This document shows positions 1 through 7,895 of a stretch of 10,131 nucleotides of DNA, piece after piece. The DNA comes from a bacterium (GTDB lineage: Bacteria > Pseudomonadota > Gammaproteobacteria > Burkholderiales > Thiobacteraceae), in NCBI GenBank assembly GCA_027438535.1, contig DAIAMA010000030.1, forward strand, positions 1 through 10,131, given 5' to 3'. A program made the position numbers and the translations under genes. The stretch's first letter is position 1. Every line of letters begins with the position of its first letter. The notes under the pieces were generated by a model that ran no database searches, was not told the origin of the DNA, and worked only from the letters and a program-made list of their open reading frames with translations.

Positions 1-233
1 TACCCATTATTTATTTTTCGGTAAAATGGTGGAATACCTTGCATCAAGGCGCTTCCGTCAGCTTGACGCGCGCGCCGAGCATGGCGGAAACCATGCTCCT
101 CGGGATGCTCATCATGGCGCTGGCTGCCTGGATGTATGCCATCGCCGCCGCCCTGTCACGGGTACGGCTCATCATGCTCGAACGCGAGAAGTCCAGCGCC
201 TGGGTACAGGCTATCTTGGAGCAAAAACCATGA
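1..233 (+). CDS. ccmC: CcmC heme-handling protein, C-terminal part (5' end outside window)
   Basis: Only the last 76 codons are visible, with the reading frame starting at base 3. CcmC is an inner-membrane protein of the heme-handling family. With CcmD and the CcmAB ATPase it loads heme onto the chaperone CcmE on the periplasmic side. The visible part begins PIIYFSVKWWNTLHQG, a hallmark of CcmC: this periplasmic loop carries the second conserved His (H184 in E. coli), a heme ligand next to the tryptophan-rich region. A final hydrophobic helix follows (about AETMLLGMLIMALAAWMYA), then a basic, cytoplasmic end (SRVRLIMLEREK) typical of the family. The TGA stop overlaps the ATG of the next gene (ATGA at 230-233), so translation is probably coupled to ccmD. 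The identification is secure, but the start and first five helices cannot be seen. Confidence 0.95.
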   Translation, partial: PIIYFSVKWWNTLHQGASVSLTRAPSMAETMLLGMLIMALAAWMYAIAAALSRVRLIMLEREKSSAWVQAILEQKP

Positions 234-406
234 ATTGGGGCAGTTGGTCGAATTTTTTTGCCATGGGCGGCAGGGGCTTCTATGTCTGGGGCGCCTATCT
301 CATCACGCTCGCCTGCATCGTCGCCGAATTGGGCATGCTCGCGCGCCATAAGCGAACTTTGCGCGCGCGCCTGACTCAGATGTTGAGACTGAGCAAACAA
401 GGGTAA
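230..406 (+). CDS. ccmD: CcmD, small membrane protein of heme export
   Basis: This is a 58-residue protein with one membrane helix. CcmD helps CcmC and the CcmAB transporter release heme-loaded CcmE. Identification rests on its position between ccmC and ccmE, on its size, and on the layout. A short N-terminal stretch rich in Gly and aromatics ([20 protein letters not shown]) leads into the helix (about residues 18-40, [16 protein letters not shown]). A strongly basic C-terminus follows ([13 protein letters not shown]). The FxxMGGxxxYVWxxY pattern is the CcmD signature. The ATG at 230 overlaps the ccmC stop as ATGA. An in-frame open stretch continues upstream, but it lies inside ccmC in another frame and is not coding. 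The protein has little sequence beyond this signature, so the call depends partly on context. Confidence 0.93.
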   Translation: MNWGSWSNFFAMGGRGFYVWGAYLITLACIVAELGMLARHKRTLRARLTQMLRLSKQG

Positions 407-407
407 T

Positions 408-866
408 ATGAAACCGAGACATAAAAAATTTCTGTGGGTAGTCGGCGGCCTAGCGCTGCTCGGCGTGGGTGTGGCCTTGGTGCTGAACGCGCTCAAGACC
501 AACCTGAACTACTTCTACACCCCGACCCAAGTGGCGAACCATGAAGCGCCGAGCAATCGCAGCTTCCGCATCGGCGGCTTGGTGATGTCCGGCAGCCTGA
601 AGCGCCAAACGGACGGCCTGACGGTGGAATTCGTGGTCACCGATACCGCGCGCAACATCCCAGTGATCTACAAAGGCATCCTGCCCGATTTGTTCCAGGA
701 AGGAAAAGGCGTGGTGGCGCAAGGCAAACTCGGCGCCAACGGCTACTTCATCGCCGATCAAGTGCTGGCCAAACACGATGAAAACTACATGCCGCCGGAA
801 GCCGCGAAGGCGCTGCTCGATGCGCAAAAAGCCAAGGCATTAGCAGGAAAGACACTCAAACCATGA
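408..866 (+). CDS. ccmE: CcmE, periplasmic heme chaperone
   Basis: CcmE carries heme through the periplasm from the CcmABCD complex to CcmF/CcmH, held by an unusual covalent bond to a histidine. The 152-residue protein has a basic cytoplasmic start (KPRHKK), one membrane anchor (about 8-28) and a periplasmic beta-barrel (OB fold) domain. The heme-binding motif is [13 protein letters not shown], with H123 matching E. coli H130 and Y127 matching Y134. Other family landmarks are YFYTPTQV (35-42), [10 protein letters not shown] (54-63) and VYKG-like [11 protein letters not shown] (86-96). It starts one base after the ccmD stop (TAA-T-ATG) with no strong ribosome site, so coupling is likely. It ends in an ATGA overlap with ccmF. 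This is the usual length and composition, and the flexible Lys/Ala-rich tail is normal. Confidence 0.98.
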   Translation: MKPRHKKFLWVVGGLALLGVGVALVLNALKTNLNYFYTPTQVANHEAPSNRSFRIGGLVMSGSLKRQTDGLTVEFVVTDTARNIPVIYKGILPDLFQEGKGVVAQGKLGANGYFIADQVLAKHDENYMPPEAAKALLDAQKAKALAGKTLKP

Positions 867-2845
867 TTCCAGAACTCGGTCATTTCGCACTTATCCTCGC
901 GCTTATGCTGGCATTGGTGCAAGGCGTGCTGCCGCTGATCGGGGCCGCGCGCAACCATGCCGCCTTCATGGCCGTGGCGCGTCCCGCGGCGCAAGGGCAA
1001 TTTTTGTTCGTGGCCTTCGCCTTCGGCTGCCTTGCCTATTCTTTTCTCGTGAATGATTTCTCGGTGTTGTATGTCGCCACCAACTCCAACTCGCAACTCC
1101 CGGCGCATTATCGCTTCGCCGCGGTATGGGGCGGTCATGAGGGCTCGATTCTCTTGTGGACTTTCATCCTGGCACTGTGGACGGTCGCGGTCACGCTGTT
1201 CTCGCGCCATCTGCCGCAAGCCATGGTGGCGCGCGTGCTCGGCGTCATGGGCTTGATCAGCGTCGGCTTTTTGCTTTTCATGCTGCTCACCTCCAACCCC
1301 TTCGAACGCTTATTGCCCGCCGCCGCGGAAGGCCGCGACCTCAATCCCCTGCTGCAAGATCCGGGCATGGTGATTCACCCGCCCATGCTCTATATCGGCT
1401 ATGTCGGCTTCTCGGTAGCGTTCGCCTTCGCGCTCGCCGCCCTCATGAGCGGCAAGCTGGACGCCGCCTGGGCGCGCTGGTCGCGCCCTTGGACCACCAC
1501 CGCATGGCTATTTCTCACGCTCGGCATCGCGCTCGGCAGCGGCTGGGCATATTACGAGCTGGGCTGGGGCGGCTGGTGGTTCTGGGATCCGGTGGAAAAC
1601 GCATCCTTCATGCCGTGGCTGGTAGGCACCGCCTTGATCCATTCGCTGGCGGTCACCGAGAAGCGCGGCACGTTCAAAAGCTGGACCGTACTGCTGGCGA
1701 TTTGCGCTTTTTCATTGAGCTTGCTCGGTACTTTCCTGGTGCGTTCCGGCGTGCTGACCTCGGTGCACGCCTTCGCCACCGACCCCCGGCGCGGCGTATA
1801 TATTTTGATTTTTCTCACCTTGGTGATCGGCTCATCGCTGCTGCTGTTCGCGTGGCGCGCGCCCAAGGTCGGCCTTGGAGGCAAATTCGCGCTGATCTCG
1901 CGCGAAACCTTTTTGCTTGCCAATAACGTATTGCTGCTGGTCGCGGCCGGCGCGGTACTGCTCGGCACGCTCTATCCCTTGTTCATCGATGCTTTGGGCC
2001 TAGGCAAGATTTCCGTCGGCCCGCCCTATTTCGATGCGGTATTTCTGCCGCTGATGGCGCCGGCGATTTTTCTCATGGGCGTGGGGCCGCTCGCGCGCTG
2101 GAAAGAGCAGCCTTTGCCGGAATTGGTGACGCGCTTGAAATGGGCCTTCGGCGTGGCGCTCGTGACGGCCTTGCTGTTGCCGCTCGCGCTCGGTAAGTGG
2201 ACGCCGCTGATCAGCCTCGGCTTGCTGCTCGCCGGCTGGATCATCGCGGCCGTGAGCTATACGGTTTGGAGCCGCCTCACGCAGGCCGCCAATCCCGGCC
2301 CGCTCATCGCGCGCATCACCCGGCAGTCGCCCAGCTGGTGGGGCATGCTGCTCGCGCATCTGGGCGTGGCGGTATTCATTATCGGCGTGACGCTGGTCAA
2401 AGGTTTTGAAACCCAGCGCGATGTGCGCATGGATATCGGCGATACCGCCACGGCGGGCGGCTATGTGTTCACTTTCCGCGGCGCCACGCCGCGGACGGGG
2501 CCGAATTACCAAGCTTGGACCGCGTCGATCGACATCACGCGCGACGGCAAGCCGGTCAAAACCCTGCATCCGGAAAAACGCATCTATAACGCTTCGCGCA
2601 TGGCCATGACCGAAGCGTCTATCGATACCGGCCTCACGCGCGATCTGTATGTCTCGCTCGGCGAGCCGTTGGAGAAAGGCGCATGGGCGGTGCGTGTCTA
2701 TTACAAACCCTTCGTGGATTGGATCTGGGGCGGCGCGGTGCTGATGGCATTGGGCGGTTTACTCGCGGTATCCGACCGGCGCTACCGCTTGGCGCGCAGC
2801 GCCGCCAAACTCGCCGCGGCAATCCCCCTGGGAAGCAAGGCTTGA
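863..2845 (+). CDS. ccmF: CcmF, cytochrome c heme lyase membrane subunit
   Basis: CcmF is the large inner-membrane core of the heme lyase. It takes heme from CcmE and attaches it to the CXXCH site of apocytochrome c, together with CcmH and CcmI. The 660-residue protein is polytopic. The WWD heme-binding signature lies at about 234-251 ([19 protein letters not shown]). Conserved histidines are visible at H172 (IHPPMLY), H260 ([13 protein letters not shown]), H302 ([11 protein letters not shown]) and H499 ([14 protein letters not shown]). They match the E. coli set H173/H261/H303/H491. [10 protein letters not shown] (90-99) is another CcmF landmark. A periplasmic segment (about 515-610) precedes the last helix (about 620-636). 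The ATG overlaps the ccmE stop (ATGA), and the TGA shares its last base with the ccmG start (TGATG). Length and motifs are complete, with no sign of the split CcmF seen in some lineages. Confidence 0.98.
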   Translation: MIPELGHFALILALMLALVQGVLPLIGAARNHAAFMAVARPAAQGQFLFVAFAFGCLAYSFLVNDFSVLYVATNSNSQLPAHYRFAAVWGGHEGSILLWTFILALWTVAVTLFSRHLPQAMVARVLGVMGLISVGFLLFMLLTSNPFERLLPAAAEGRDLNPLLQDPGMVIHPPMLYIGYVGFSVAFAFALAALMSGKLDAAWARWSRPWTTTAWLFLTLGIALGSGWAYYELGWGGWWFWDPVENASFMPWLVGTALIHSLAVTEKRGTFKSWTVLLAICAFSLSLLGTFLVRSGVLTSVHAFATDPRRGVYILIFLTLVIGSSLLLFAWRAPKVGLGGKFALISRETFLLANNVLLLVAAGAVLLGTLYPLFIDALGLGKISVGPPYFDAVFLPLMAPAIFLMGVGPLARWKEQPLPELVTRLKWAFGVALVTALLLPLALGKWTPLISLGLLLAGWIIAAVSYTVWSRLTQAANPGPLIARITRQSPSWWGMLLAHLGVAVFIIGVTLVKGFETQRDVRMDIGDTATAGGYVFTFRGATPRTGPNYQAWTASIDITRDGKPVKTLHPEKRIYNASRMAMTEASIDTGLTRDLYVSLGEPLEKGAWAVRVYYKPFVDWIWGGAVLMALGGLLAVSDRRYRLARSAAKLAAAIPLGSKA

Positions 2846-3369
2846 TGGCGCGTTTTCTCATTCCCTTCGGCATTTTTATCGCGCTGGTGGTATTTTTCGC
2901 TATTGGGCTCGAGCATGATCCGCGCGAAATTCCCTCGCCGCTGATCAACAAGCCCGCGCCCGCGTTCAAGCTGCCGCAACTGCACGATGCAACCCAATCC
3001 TTCGCCCCGGGCAAGATGCTCGGCCAAGTATGGCTGCTCAATGTGTGGGCATCGTGGTGCGTGTCTTGCCGCGAGGAACAACCGGTGCTGGTGGCGTTCG
3101 CGCAATCCCATTCCGTCCCGATTATCGGCCTGGATTATAAAGACCGGCGCCAAGACGCCTTGGATTGGCTGCGGCAACTTGGCGATCCTTACGTATTGAG
3201 CGTCTCCGATGCCGACGGGCGAGTCGGCATTGACTATGGCGTATATGGCGTTCCCGAGACCTATGTGATCGACAAGCAAGGCGTGATTCGCATGAAGCAC
3301 ATCGGCCCGGTCACCATGCAAGTGTTGCAGGAAAAAATCATGCCCTTGGTACTGGCGCTTTCCAAATGA
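2845..3369 (+). CDS. ccmG: CcmG (DsbE), membrane-anchored thiol-disulfide oxidoreductase
   Basis: CcmG is a thioredoxin-fold protein anchored on the periplasmic side. It passes electrons from CcdA/DsbD to apocytochrome c or CcmH so that the heme-binding cysteines stay reduced. The 174-residue protein has an N-terminal anchor (about 3-22). Its thioredoxin domain has the active site WCVSC (C72, C75) and the cis-proline loop GVYGVPETYVID (P137). The acidic pre-active-site region and LPQL start match the CcmG/DsbE subfamily rather than general thioredoxins. E. coli has WCPTC and GVYGAPET; WCVSC is a form I associate with betaproteobacteria. The ATG at 2845 is chosen because it sits in a TGATG overlap with the ccmF stop. 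The frame stays open upstream into ccmF, but that extension is not family-like. The stop overlaps ccmH as ATGA. Confidence 0.97.
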   Translation: MARFLIPFGIFIALVVFFAIGLEHDPREIPSPLINKPAPAFKLPQLHDATQSFAPGKMLGQVWLLNVWASWCVSCREEQPVLVAFAQSHSVPIIGLDYKDRRQDALDWLRQLGDPYVLSVSDADGRVGIDYGVYGVPETYVIDKQGVIRMKHIGPVTMQVLQEKIMPLVLALSK

Positions 3370-3833
3370 AGCGCATCTTGTTCGGTATTTTATTTTTTAC
3401 GTTCGCGGCCGCCGCATTGGCGAAAGAAGCCGCGCCGCTGGCAAAAGATCCGGCACTCGAAGCGCGCATGCTCAAGCTTTCCAAAGAGCTGCGCTGCCTG
3501 GTTTGCCAAAACGAGACCTTGGCCGACTCACAAGCCGACCTCGCCCGCGACCTGCGGCGCGAAGTGCGCGAAAAAATGCGCGAAGGCATGAGCGATGCGG
3601 AAATAAAACATTACCTTACCCACCGCTATGGCGACTTCGTGCTCTATCGCCCGCCGATGAAGCCCACCACGTGGGTATTGTGGTTCGGCCCCTTCCTGCT
3701 CCTGTTCGGCGCGGCCGGCGGCTTGGTGTTTTTCATCAAGCGGCGGCGCCGTGCGCTGGACGAAACGCCGCTCACGCCCGACGAGGCGACGCGCATCCAA
3801 TCCCTACTGAATAAAGAAAGCGATCGCGCATGA
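3366..3833 (+). CDS. ccmH: CcmH, cytochrome c maturation thiol protein
   Basis: CcmH works with CcmG to reduce apocytochrome c and is part of the heme lyase complex with CcmF and CcmI. The 155-residue protein has a cleavable-looking signal peptide (KRILFGILFFTFAAAALAK, cleavage probably near residue 19-20). The family motif LRCLVCQNETLADSQADLA follows (redox cysteines C44 and C47), then RDLRREVREKMREGMSD and YGDFVLYRPP. One membrane helix lies at about 103-124, followed by a short basic cytoplasmic tail (IKRRRRA). In E. coli CcmH is fused to a CcmI-like TPR part. Here it ends after the helix and ccmI is a separate gene, the split form found in many other proteobacteria. It overlaps both neighbours with ATGA, so stoichiometric co-translation with ccmG and ccmI is likely. 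Confidence 0.97.
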   Translation: MKRILFGILFFTFAAAALAKEAAPLAKDPALEARMLKLSKELRCLVCQNETLADSQADLARDLRREVREKMREGMSDAEIKHYLTHRYGDFVLYRPPMKPTTWVLWFGPFLLLFGAAGGLVFFIKRRRRALDETPLTPDEATRIQSLLNKESDRA

Positions 3834-5014
3834 CTGCGTTTTATCTGATCGGGGCGCTCATGGCGCTCGCCGCCATGCTGTTTGTCGCATTGCCCTTGCT
3901 GCGTGCGCGCAAGCCCTCTCAAGCGCCCGCGCAAGACGCGGTGAATGCGCAAATTTACACCGACCAATTTGCCGAGCTGGAAACCGACTTAAATAACGGC
4001 TTGTTATCGCAAGCGCAATTCGATCTCGCCAAACACGAATTGGAACGGCGCTTATTGCAAGACATTCCACCGGCCGCGGCTACCACACCCGCGGTCAAGA
4101 CCGCACGCTGGCCTGGCATCATAATCGTCTTGCTGATACCGCTGCTCGCCGCGGGCCTCTATGCCAAAATAGGCAACCCGCGTGCCATCAACCCTCCCAC
4201 CGATCCCATGATCGTGCAATTGCAGCAGATCGAAATACTGCTGCCGAAATTGGAACAACGCTTGCGCGAGCAGCCCAACGACATCACCGGCTGGACCATG
4301 CTGGGCCGCGCCTATATGGGCCTGGCGCGTTATCCCGATGCCGCGCAAGCCTATGACAAGCTGACGCAACTCACGCCGCAGGATGCGCAGGCTTTCGCCG
4401 ATTACGCCGATGCCCTGGCGATGGCCAACGGACAAAAACTTGCCGGCAAACCGGCCGCCTTGGTCGCACAGGCGCTCAAGCTCGATCCCAACAACGGCAA
4501 GGCGCTCTATCTCGCCGGTTTCGCCGCGGTCGAAGCGGGAAAACCCAAGCAGGCCATCGCACATTGGGAAAAACTATTGGCGCAACTGCCGCCGGATGCG
4601 GAAGGCGCGGCAATGCTGAAGGAAAAACTCACCGAACTGCGGCAGCAAACGGGCATGAAAAGCACGCCCATGGCAAGCCTTGCCGGCCAAGTGCGCTTGG
4701 CGCCGGCATTACGGGACAAAGCCGCGCCGCAAGACACCTTGTTCATATTCGCGCGCGCGGTGGCCGGCCCGAAAATGCCGCTGGCCCTGCTGAAACTGCA
4801 AGTGAAAGACTTACCCGTCAACTTTAAGCTCGACGACAGCATGGCCATGTCGCCGCAAATGAAACTGTCGAATTTCCCAGAAGTGGAAATTGTCGCGCGC
4901 ATTTCCAAAAGCGGTATGGCCATGCCGCAACCCGGCGATCTCGAAGGAATCAGCGCGCCGGTAAAACTGGGCGCGAAGAACATCGCCATCGAAATCTCGA
5001 AACAACTTCCCTAG
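3830..5014 (+). CDS. ccmI: CcmI, apocytochrome c chaperone with TPR repeats
   Basis: CcmI binds the C-terminal helix of apocytochrome c and delivers it to the CcmF/CcmH lyase. The 394 residues show the standard layout. An N-terminal helix (about 3-24) is followed by a cytoplasmic loop with a charged helical segment (about 40-78, including YTDQFAELETDLNNGLLS). A second helix (about 95-112) leads into a periplasmic TPR region (about 150-275, including WTMLGRAYMGLARYPDAAQA and ALYLAGFAAVEAGKPKQAI). The C-terminal domain (about 284-394) starts GQVRLAPALRDKA and contains LDDSMAMSPQ, both typical of CcmI. It overlaps ccmH by ATGA and is the last ccm gene. The stop lies 30 bp from the converging stop of the minus-strand gene, and no clear terminator is visible between them. 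Confidence 0.95.
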   Translation: MTAFYLIGALMALAAMLFVALPLLRARKPSQAPAQDAVNAQIYTDQFAELETDLNNGLLSQAQFDLAKHELERRLLQDIPPAAATTPAVKTARWPGIIIVLLIPLLAAGLYAKIGNPRAINPPTDPMIVQLQQIEILLPKLEQRLREQPNDITGWTMLGRAYMGLARYPDAAQAYDKLTQLTPQDAQAFADYADALAMANGQKLAGKPAALVAQALKLDPNNGKALYLAGFAAVEAGKPKQAIAHWEKLLAQLPPDAEGAAMLKEKLTELRQQTGMKSTPMASLAGQVRLAPALRDKAAPQDTLFIFARAVAGPKMPLALLKLQVKDLPVNFKLDDSMAMSPQMKLSNFPEVEIVARISKSGMAMPQPGDLEGISAPVKLGAKNIAIEISKQLP

Positions 5015-5044
5015 CCGCCACGGCTTTCAGCGTCGCGGGCGCGT

Positions 5045-5674
5045 TCAAGTTCGTCCGAGCAGCATGATCGCGGCGTCGACCGCCACGAACAAGGCGGACA
5101 GCACGATAATCCAGCCGGCAGTCCGGGGAAAGGCGGCTACCCATTTGTCGAGCGACAAATGCATCGTATCCGCGCCGCGCGCGATATGCCGAAACGAATA
5201 CCACTTGTTCGCGCGCGCTTCGATGATATCCAAAGCCTTCGGGAAAAAGCCGAGCATGACGCCGATCACGAACGCAAATGCGCAGCCGGCAATCAGTAAC
5301 CATCTCAAGCTGTCGGCAATCCATGAGACAAATGCGCGCGGGAGATGCATATCGAAGCGGGCAACGACCGCGGTAATGTCGAACCACGCGATTAAACCGA
5401 ATAGCGAATAAGCCGATCCGGCGATCAAGAGGGCGGCAATCCATATCCGGTATTTCCGTACGGACAAACCGATATCGTGCATGACAGCCATCGGCTTGAA
5501 CCCGTGCCGCGTAGACACATACCGGTTCATCGTGTCGAGAAACTTAAGCGTTTTGCCGCTGCACACGATCAGTCCGACACCAAGCGCCACGGCAACGATG
5601 CACCAGAACAAGAAAAACAGAATAAGCGACGAAACGAGCCATTGAAAAAGTGCGTGGTCGTCGATCGATGACAT
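5045..5674 (-). CDS. Unrecognised four-helix membrane protein with an internal duplication
   Basis: I do not recognise this 209-residue protein. It has four clear hydrophobic helices at about 12-36, 76-98, 124-145 and 185-206. Helices 1-2 and 3-4 are each separated by a basic loop of about 40 residues, and a short linker joins the halves. The two halves resemble each other: GVGL (32-35) matches GVML (138-141), NRYVSTRH (50-57) matches NKWYSFRH (156-163), and MH (65-66) matches MH (171-172). LSVRK (70-74) then matches LSLDK (173-177). With an even helix number, the basic loops probably face the cytoplasm. No enzyme motif or metal site is evident. The start is well supported: ATG preceded by GGGAGG with a 6-base spacer. 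The gene points toward ccmI and is separated from radC by about 220 bp, so it is probably transcribed alone. Its codons look less GC-biased than its neighbours, which may hint at transfer, but I have not measured this. Confidence 0.85.
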   Translation of the reverse strand: MSSIDDHALFQWLVSSLILFFLFWCIVAVALGVGLIVCSGKTLKFLDTMNRYVSTRHGFKPMAVMHDIGLSVRKYRIWIAALLIAGSAYSLFGLIAWFDITAVVARFDMHLPRAFVSWIADSLRWLLIAGCAFAFVIGVMLGFFPKALDIIEARANKWYSFRHIARGADTMHLSLDKWVAAFPRTAGWIIVLSALFVAVDAAIMLLGRT

Positions 5675-5680
5675 GGCTAT

Positions 5681-5686
5681 CCTCCC
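5681..5686 (-). promoter_or_regulatory. Strong ribosome binding site of the four-helix membrane protein gene
   Basis: On the minus strand the sequence is GGGAGG-ATAGCC-ATG: a near-consensus Shine-Dalgarno with a 6-base spacer. It fixes the start at 5674. It is the best-formed ribosome site in the window; the ccm genes mostly rely on coupling. Confidence 0.8.
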
Positions 5687-5894
5687 ATCAGGTTTTATGC
5701 ACTAAACGGAACAATGGGGAGAAAGGTTCACTCCGCTCATTCGCGTCTTCGATGCCCGAGGCTATCGTGATTTGCACTGCTCTCCTTTTATAGCACGCAA
5801 TGAACGAAACGGCGCATCGAGCACTTGCGTAACAAGCCGGAGAAAATCGGACTCATCATAAATAATGTTCCGCGTTCGCCGCGGCAGGAATATT

Positions 5895-6569
5895 TTAAAT
5901 CAGCCCCCGCTCCGCCAGCGACACGCCGCCGCCCGCGGCGACGATGAAATGATCGAGCACGCGCACATCCACCAGCGCCAGCGCTTGTTTGAGCGCTCGC
6001 GTAATCGCCTCGTCGGCGCGGCTCGGTTCCGCCACGCCGGAAGGATGATTATGCGCGAAGATGACGGCGCCGGCGTTATGCGCGAGCGCACGCTTCACCA
6101 CCTCGCGCGGATAGACACTGGTTTCCTTGAGCGTACCGCGGAACAACTCTTCCATCGCGATCACGCGGTTTTGGGTATCGAGAAACACCGCCATGAACAC
6201 TTCGTATTCGCGCGTGCCGAGCTGCAGGCGCAAATAATCGCGCACCGCTTGCGGCGAAGTCAGCGCATCGCGCTGCTTGGCTTGCTCCTTGAGCGCGCGC
6301 CGCGCCATCTCCATTACCGCTTGCAATTGCGCGTATTTCGCCGGCCCCAAGCCGGGTACGGCGCAGAAAGCCTCCGCGCTCGCCGCGCTCAAGGCGGTCA
6401 GGTTGCCGAAAGCCTGCAGCAATTCACGCGCGAGATCGACCGCGCTTTTGCCGTTCATACCGGTGCGCAAAAAAATCGCCAGCAACTCCGCATCCGAAAG
6501 CGCCTGCGCGCCGTATTCGAGCAAGCGTTCGCGCGGGCGCTCCTGCGCCGGCCAGTCGGTAATCGCCAT
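5895..6569 (-). CDS. radC: RadC family JAB/MPN-domain protein
   Basis: This is a 224-residue RadC (YicR) protein. The N-terminal part (about 1-100) is UPF0758-type and includes [14 protein letters not shown] (24-37) and a helix-hairpin-helix DNA-binding motif ([14 protein letters not shown], 71-84). The C-terminal part is a JAB1/MPN+ metalloprotease-like domain. Its metal site is complete: HNHPSG with H173 and H175, plus D186 in EPSRAD, with the supporting acidic region MEELFRGT (139-146). The original link of radC to DNA repair was later attributed to another gene, so the cellular role is unsettled. Related MPN proteins occur on mobile elements, but this copy is the housekeeping one, divergent from coaBC as in E. 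coli. The start gives the typical N-terminus [17 protein letters not shown], with AAGGGTGG just upstream. Confidence 0.96.
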   Translation of the reverse strand: MAITDWPAQERPRERLLEYGAQALSDAELLAIFLRTGMNGKSAVDLARELLQAFGNLTALSAASAEAFCAVPGLGPAKYAQLQAVMEMARRALKEQAKQRDALTSPQAVRDYLRLQLGTREYEVFMAVFLDTQNRVIAMEELFRGTLKETSVYPREVVKRALAHNAGAVIFAHNHPSGVAEPSRADEAITRALKQALALVDVRVLDHFIVAAGGGVSLAERGLI

Positions 6570-6591
6570 CTCCCACCCTTTCCCGTAAAAT
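6563..6591 (+). promoter_or_regulatory. Candidate sigma-70 promoter of coaBC
   Basis: TCGCCA (6563-6568, 4 of 6 matches to TTGACA) lies 17 bases before TAAAAT (6586-6591, 5 of 6 matches to TATAAT). Transcription would start near 6598-6602, at or just before the coaBC ATG at 6602. The mRNA would then be leaderless or nearly so. The -35 box lies inside the first codons of radC. This is inference from matches only. Confidence 0.35.
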
Positions 6592-6601
6592 GCCTTCCAT
6601 T

Positions 6602-7783
6602 ATGGCGCAAGCGCATTCCAAAAGCATAGTGCTCGGCATCACCGGCGGCATCGCGGCCTACAAGGCGGCGGAACTCACGCGCCTGCTGGTGAAGGCCGGG
6701 TACGCGGTACAAGTCGTCATGACCGGGGCGGCGGCGCATTTCGTCGGCGCGGCGACCCTGCAAGCGCTCTCCGGCAAGCCGGTACTCACCCAATTGTGGG
6801 ATAGCGCCGCTGGCAACGGCATGACGCATATTGACTTGTCGCGCGCAGCCGACGTGATTTTGATCGCGCCGGCCAGCGCCAATTTTCTCGCTAAACTCGC
6901 GCACGGCTTGGCCGACGATCTGCTCTCGACGCTGTGCCTAGCTCGTAATTGCCCGCTGGCCGTGGCGCCGGCGATGAATCGGGAAATGTGGGACAAGCCC
7001 GCGACGCAGCGCAATCTCGCGCAACTGCGGCAAGACGGCATCGCGGTATTCGGCCCGGCCAGCGGTGAACAAGCTTGCGGCGAGCTCGGCATGGGGCGCA
7101 TGCTCGAAGCGGAAACACTCTTGATCGAACTCGACGCCCTATTTCAGCCTAAGCGTCTCGCCGGCAAACGGGTGCTGGTGACGGCCGGGCCGACTTACGA
7201 GCCGATCGATCCGGTGCGCGGTATCACCAATCGCTCCTCGGGCAAAATGGGTTACGCCGTCGCGCGCGCGGCCTGGGAAGCCGGTGCGGAGGTAATCCTG
7301 ATCACCGGGCCCACCGCGCTCACGCCGCCGCCGAACGTGCGCGTGATCCAAGTCACCACGGCGCAAGAGATGCGCGATGCGGTGATGCGGGAAATCAAAC
7401 GCAGCGCGATTTTTATCAGCGTGGCGGCAGTCGCGGATTATCGCGTAGCGCAAGCCGCGCAACAAAAAATGAAGAAGCGCGATACCGCGCCCACGCTCAC
7501 GCTCGTGCTCAACCCCGACATCTTGGCGGAAGTCGCGGCGCTGCCCAAGCCGCCCTTCTGTGTCGGCTTCGCGGCGGAAACCGAAAAAATAACGGCGCAT
7601 GCCAAAACCAAGCGCGCCCAGAAATCCATTCCGCTCATCGTCGCCAACCGCGTGCAAGATGCCGTGGGACAAGACGAATCCGAACTCATTTTGATCGGCG
7701 CGCACGGCATGCAGACTTTGGCGCGCGCGGAAAAACTTATTCTGGCACGAACGCTTATCGAACATATCGCAAGTTTGTTGTAA
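6602..7783 (+). CDS. coaBC: CoaBC, bifunctional phosphopantothenoylcysteine synthetase/decarboxylase
   Basis: CoaBC (Dfp) makes two steps of coenzyme A synthesis: CoaB joins cysteine to 4'-phosphopantothenate using CTP, and CoaC decarboxylates the product with FMN. With the start at 6602 the protein has 393 residues. CoaC (about 1-185) shows [10 protein letters not shown], the active His H76 (MTHIDL), the PAMNREMW motif (N126) and the catalytic Cys C159 ([13 protein letters not shown]). CoaB (about 190-393) shows [20 protein letters not shown] with N210, AAVADYR, K289 in QQKMKK, NPDIL and GFAAET. N210 and K289 fall at the same numbers as in E. coli, which supports the 6602 start over the in-frame ATG at 6590. 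The 6590 ATG would also overlap the candidate -10 box. No Shine-Dalgarno precedes either ATG. The gene is divergent from radC and followed by dut. Confidence 0.97.
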   Translation: MAQAHSKSIVLGITGGIAAYKAAELTRLLVKAGYAVQVVMTGAAAHFVGAATLQALSGKPVLTQLWDSAAGNGMTHIDLSRAADVILIAPASANFLAKLAHGLADDLLSTLCLARNCPLAVAPAMNREMWDKPATQRNLAQLRQDGIAVFGPASGEQACGELGMGRMLEAETLLIELDALFQPKRLAGKRVLVTAGPTYEPIDPVRGITNRSSGKMGYAVARAAWEAGAEVILITGPTALTPPPNVRVIQVTTAQEMRDAVMREIKRSAIFISVAAVADYRVAQAAQQKMKKRDTAPTLTLVLNPDILAEVAALPKPPFCVGFAAETEKITAHAKTKRAQKSIPLIVANRVQDAVGQDESELILIGAHGMQTLARAEKLILARTLIEHIASLL

Positions 7784-7807
7784 GGTACGGTTAAGCATAT
7801 CCCTTCC

Positions 7808-7828
7808 TGCCGCATGCCTCTTGCGGCA
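7808..7828 (+). other. Perfect 7-bp inverted repeat between coaBC and dut
   Basis: TGCCGCA (7808-7814) and TGCGGCA (7822-7828) are separated by 7 bases and could form a GC-rich hairpin 24 bases after the coaBC stop. No run of T follows, so it is not a standard intrinsic terminator. It may reduce read-through, protect the 3' end of coaBC mRNA, or be a protein site. Confidence 0.45.
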
Positions 7829-7895
7829 TAATGTTCCGCAGAGAATCGCGATTGCAACCGGCCGCCTTGGCCGTAAAAAAAGAAAATTTTTTCCC

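Noticed and set aside
1156..1926. A 256-codon plus-strand open frame inside ccmF
   Set aside because: It is an out-of-frame shadow of ccmF, rich in Arg/Ala/His as expected from GC-rich DNA. The ccmF frame has full family motifs.
2000..2569. A 189-codon minus-strand open frame opposite ccmF
   Set aside because: It is antisense to the conserved ccmF frame, with an Arg/Gln/His-rich composition and no domain. GC-rich codons leave long antisense frames open by chance.
5865..6629. A 254-codon plus-strand frame opposite radC
   Set aside because: It is antisense to a complete RadC with an intact metal site, and its translation is basic low-complexity sequence with no recognisable fold.
7827..7832. 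CATAAT before dut as a -10 box
   Set aside because: No acceptable -35 lies 16-18 bases upstream (7804-7809 is TTCCTG). It is also partly within the coaBC-dut inverted repeat.
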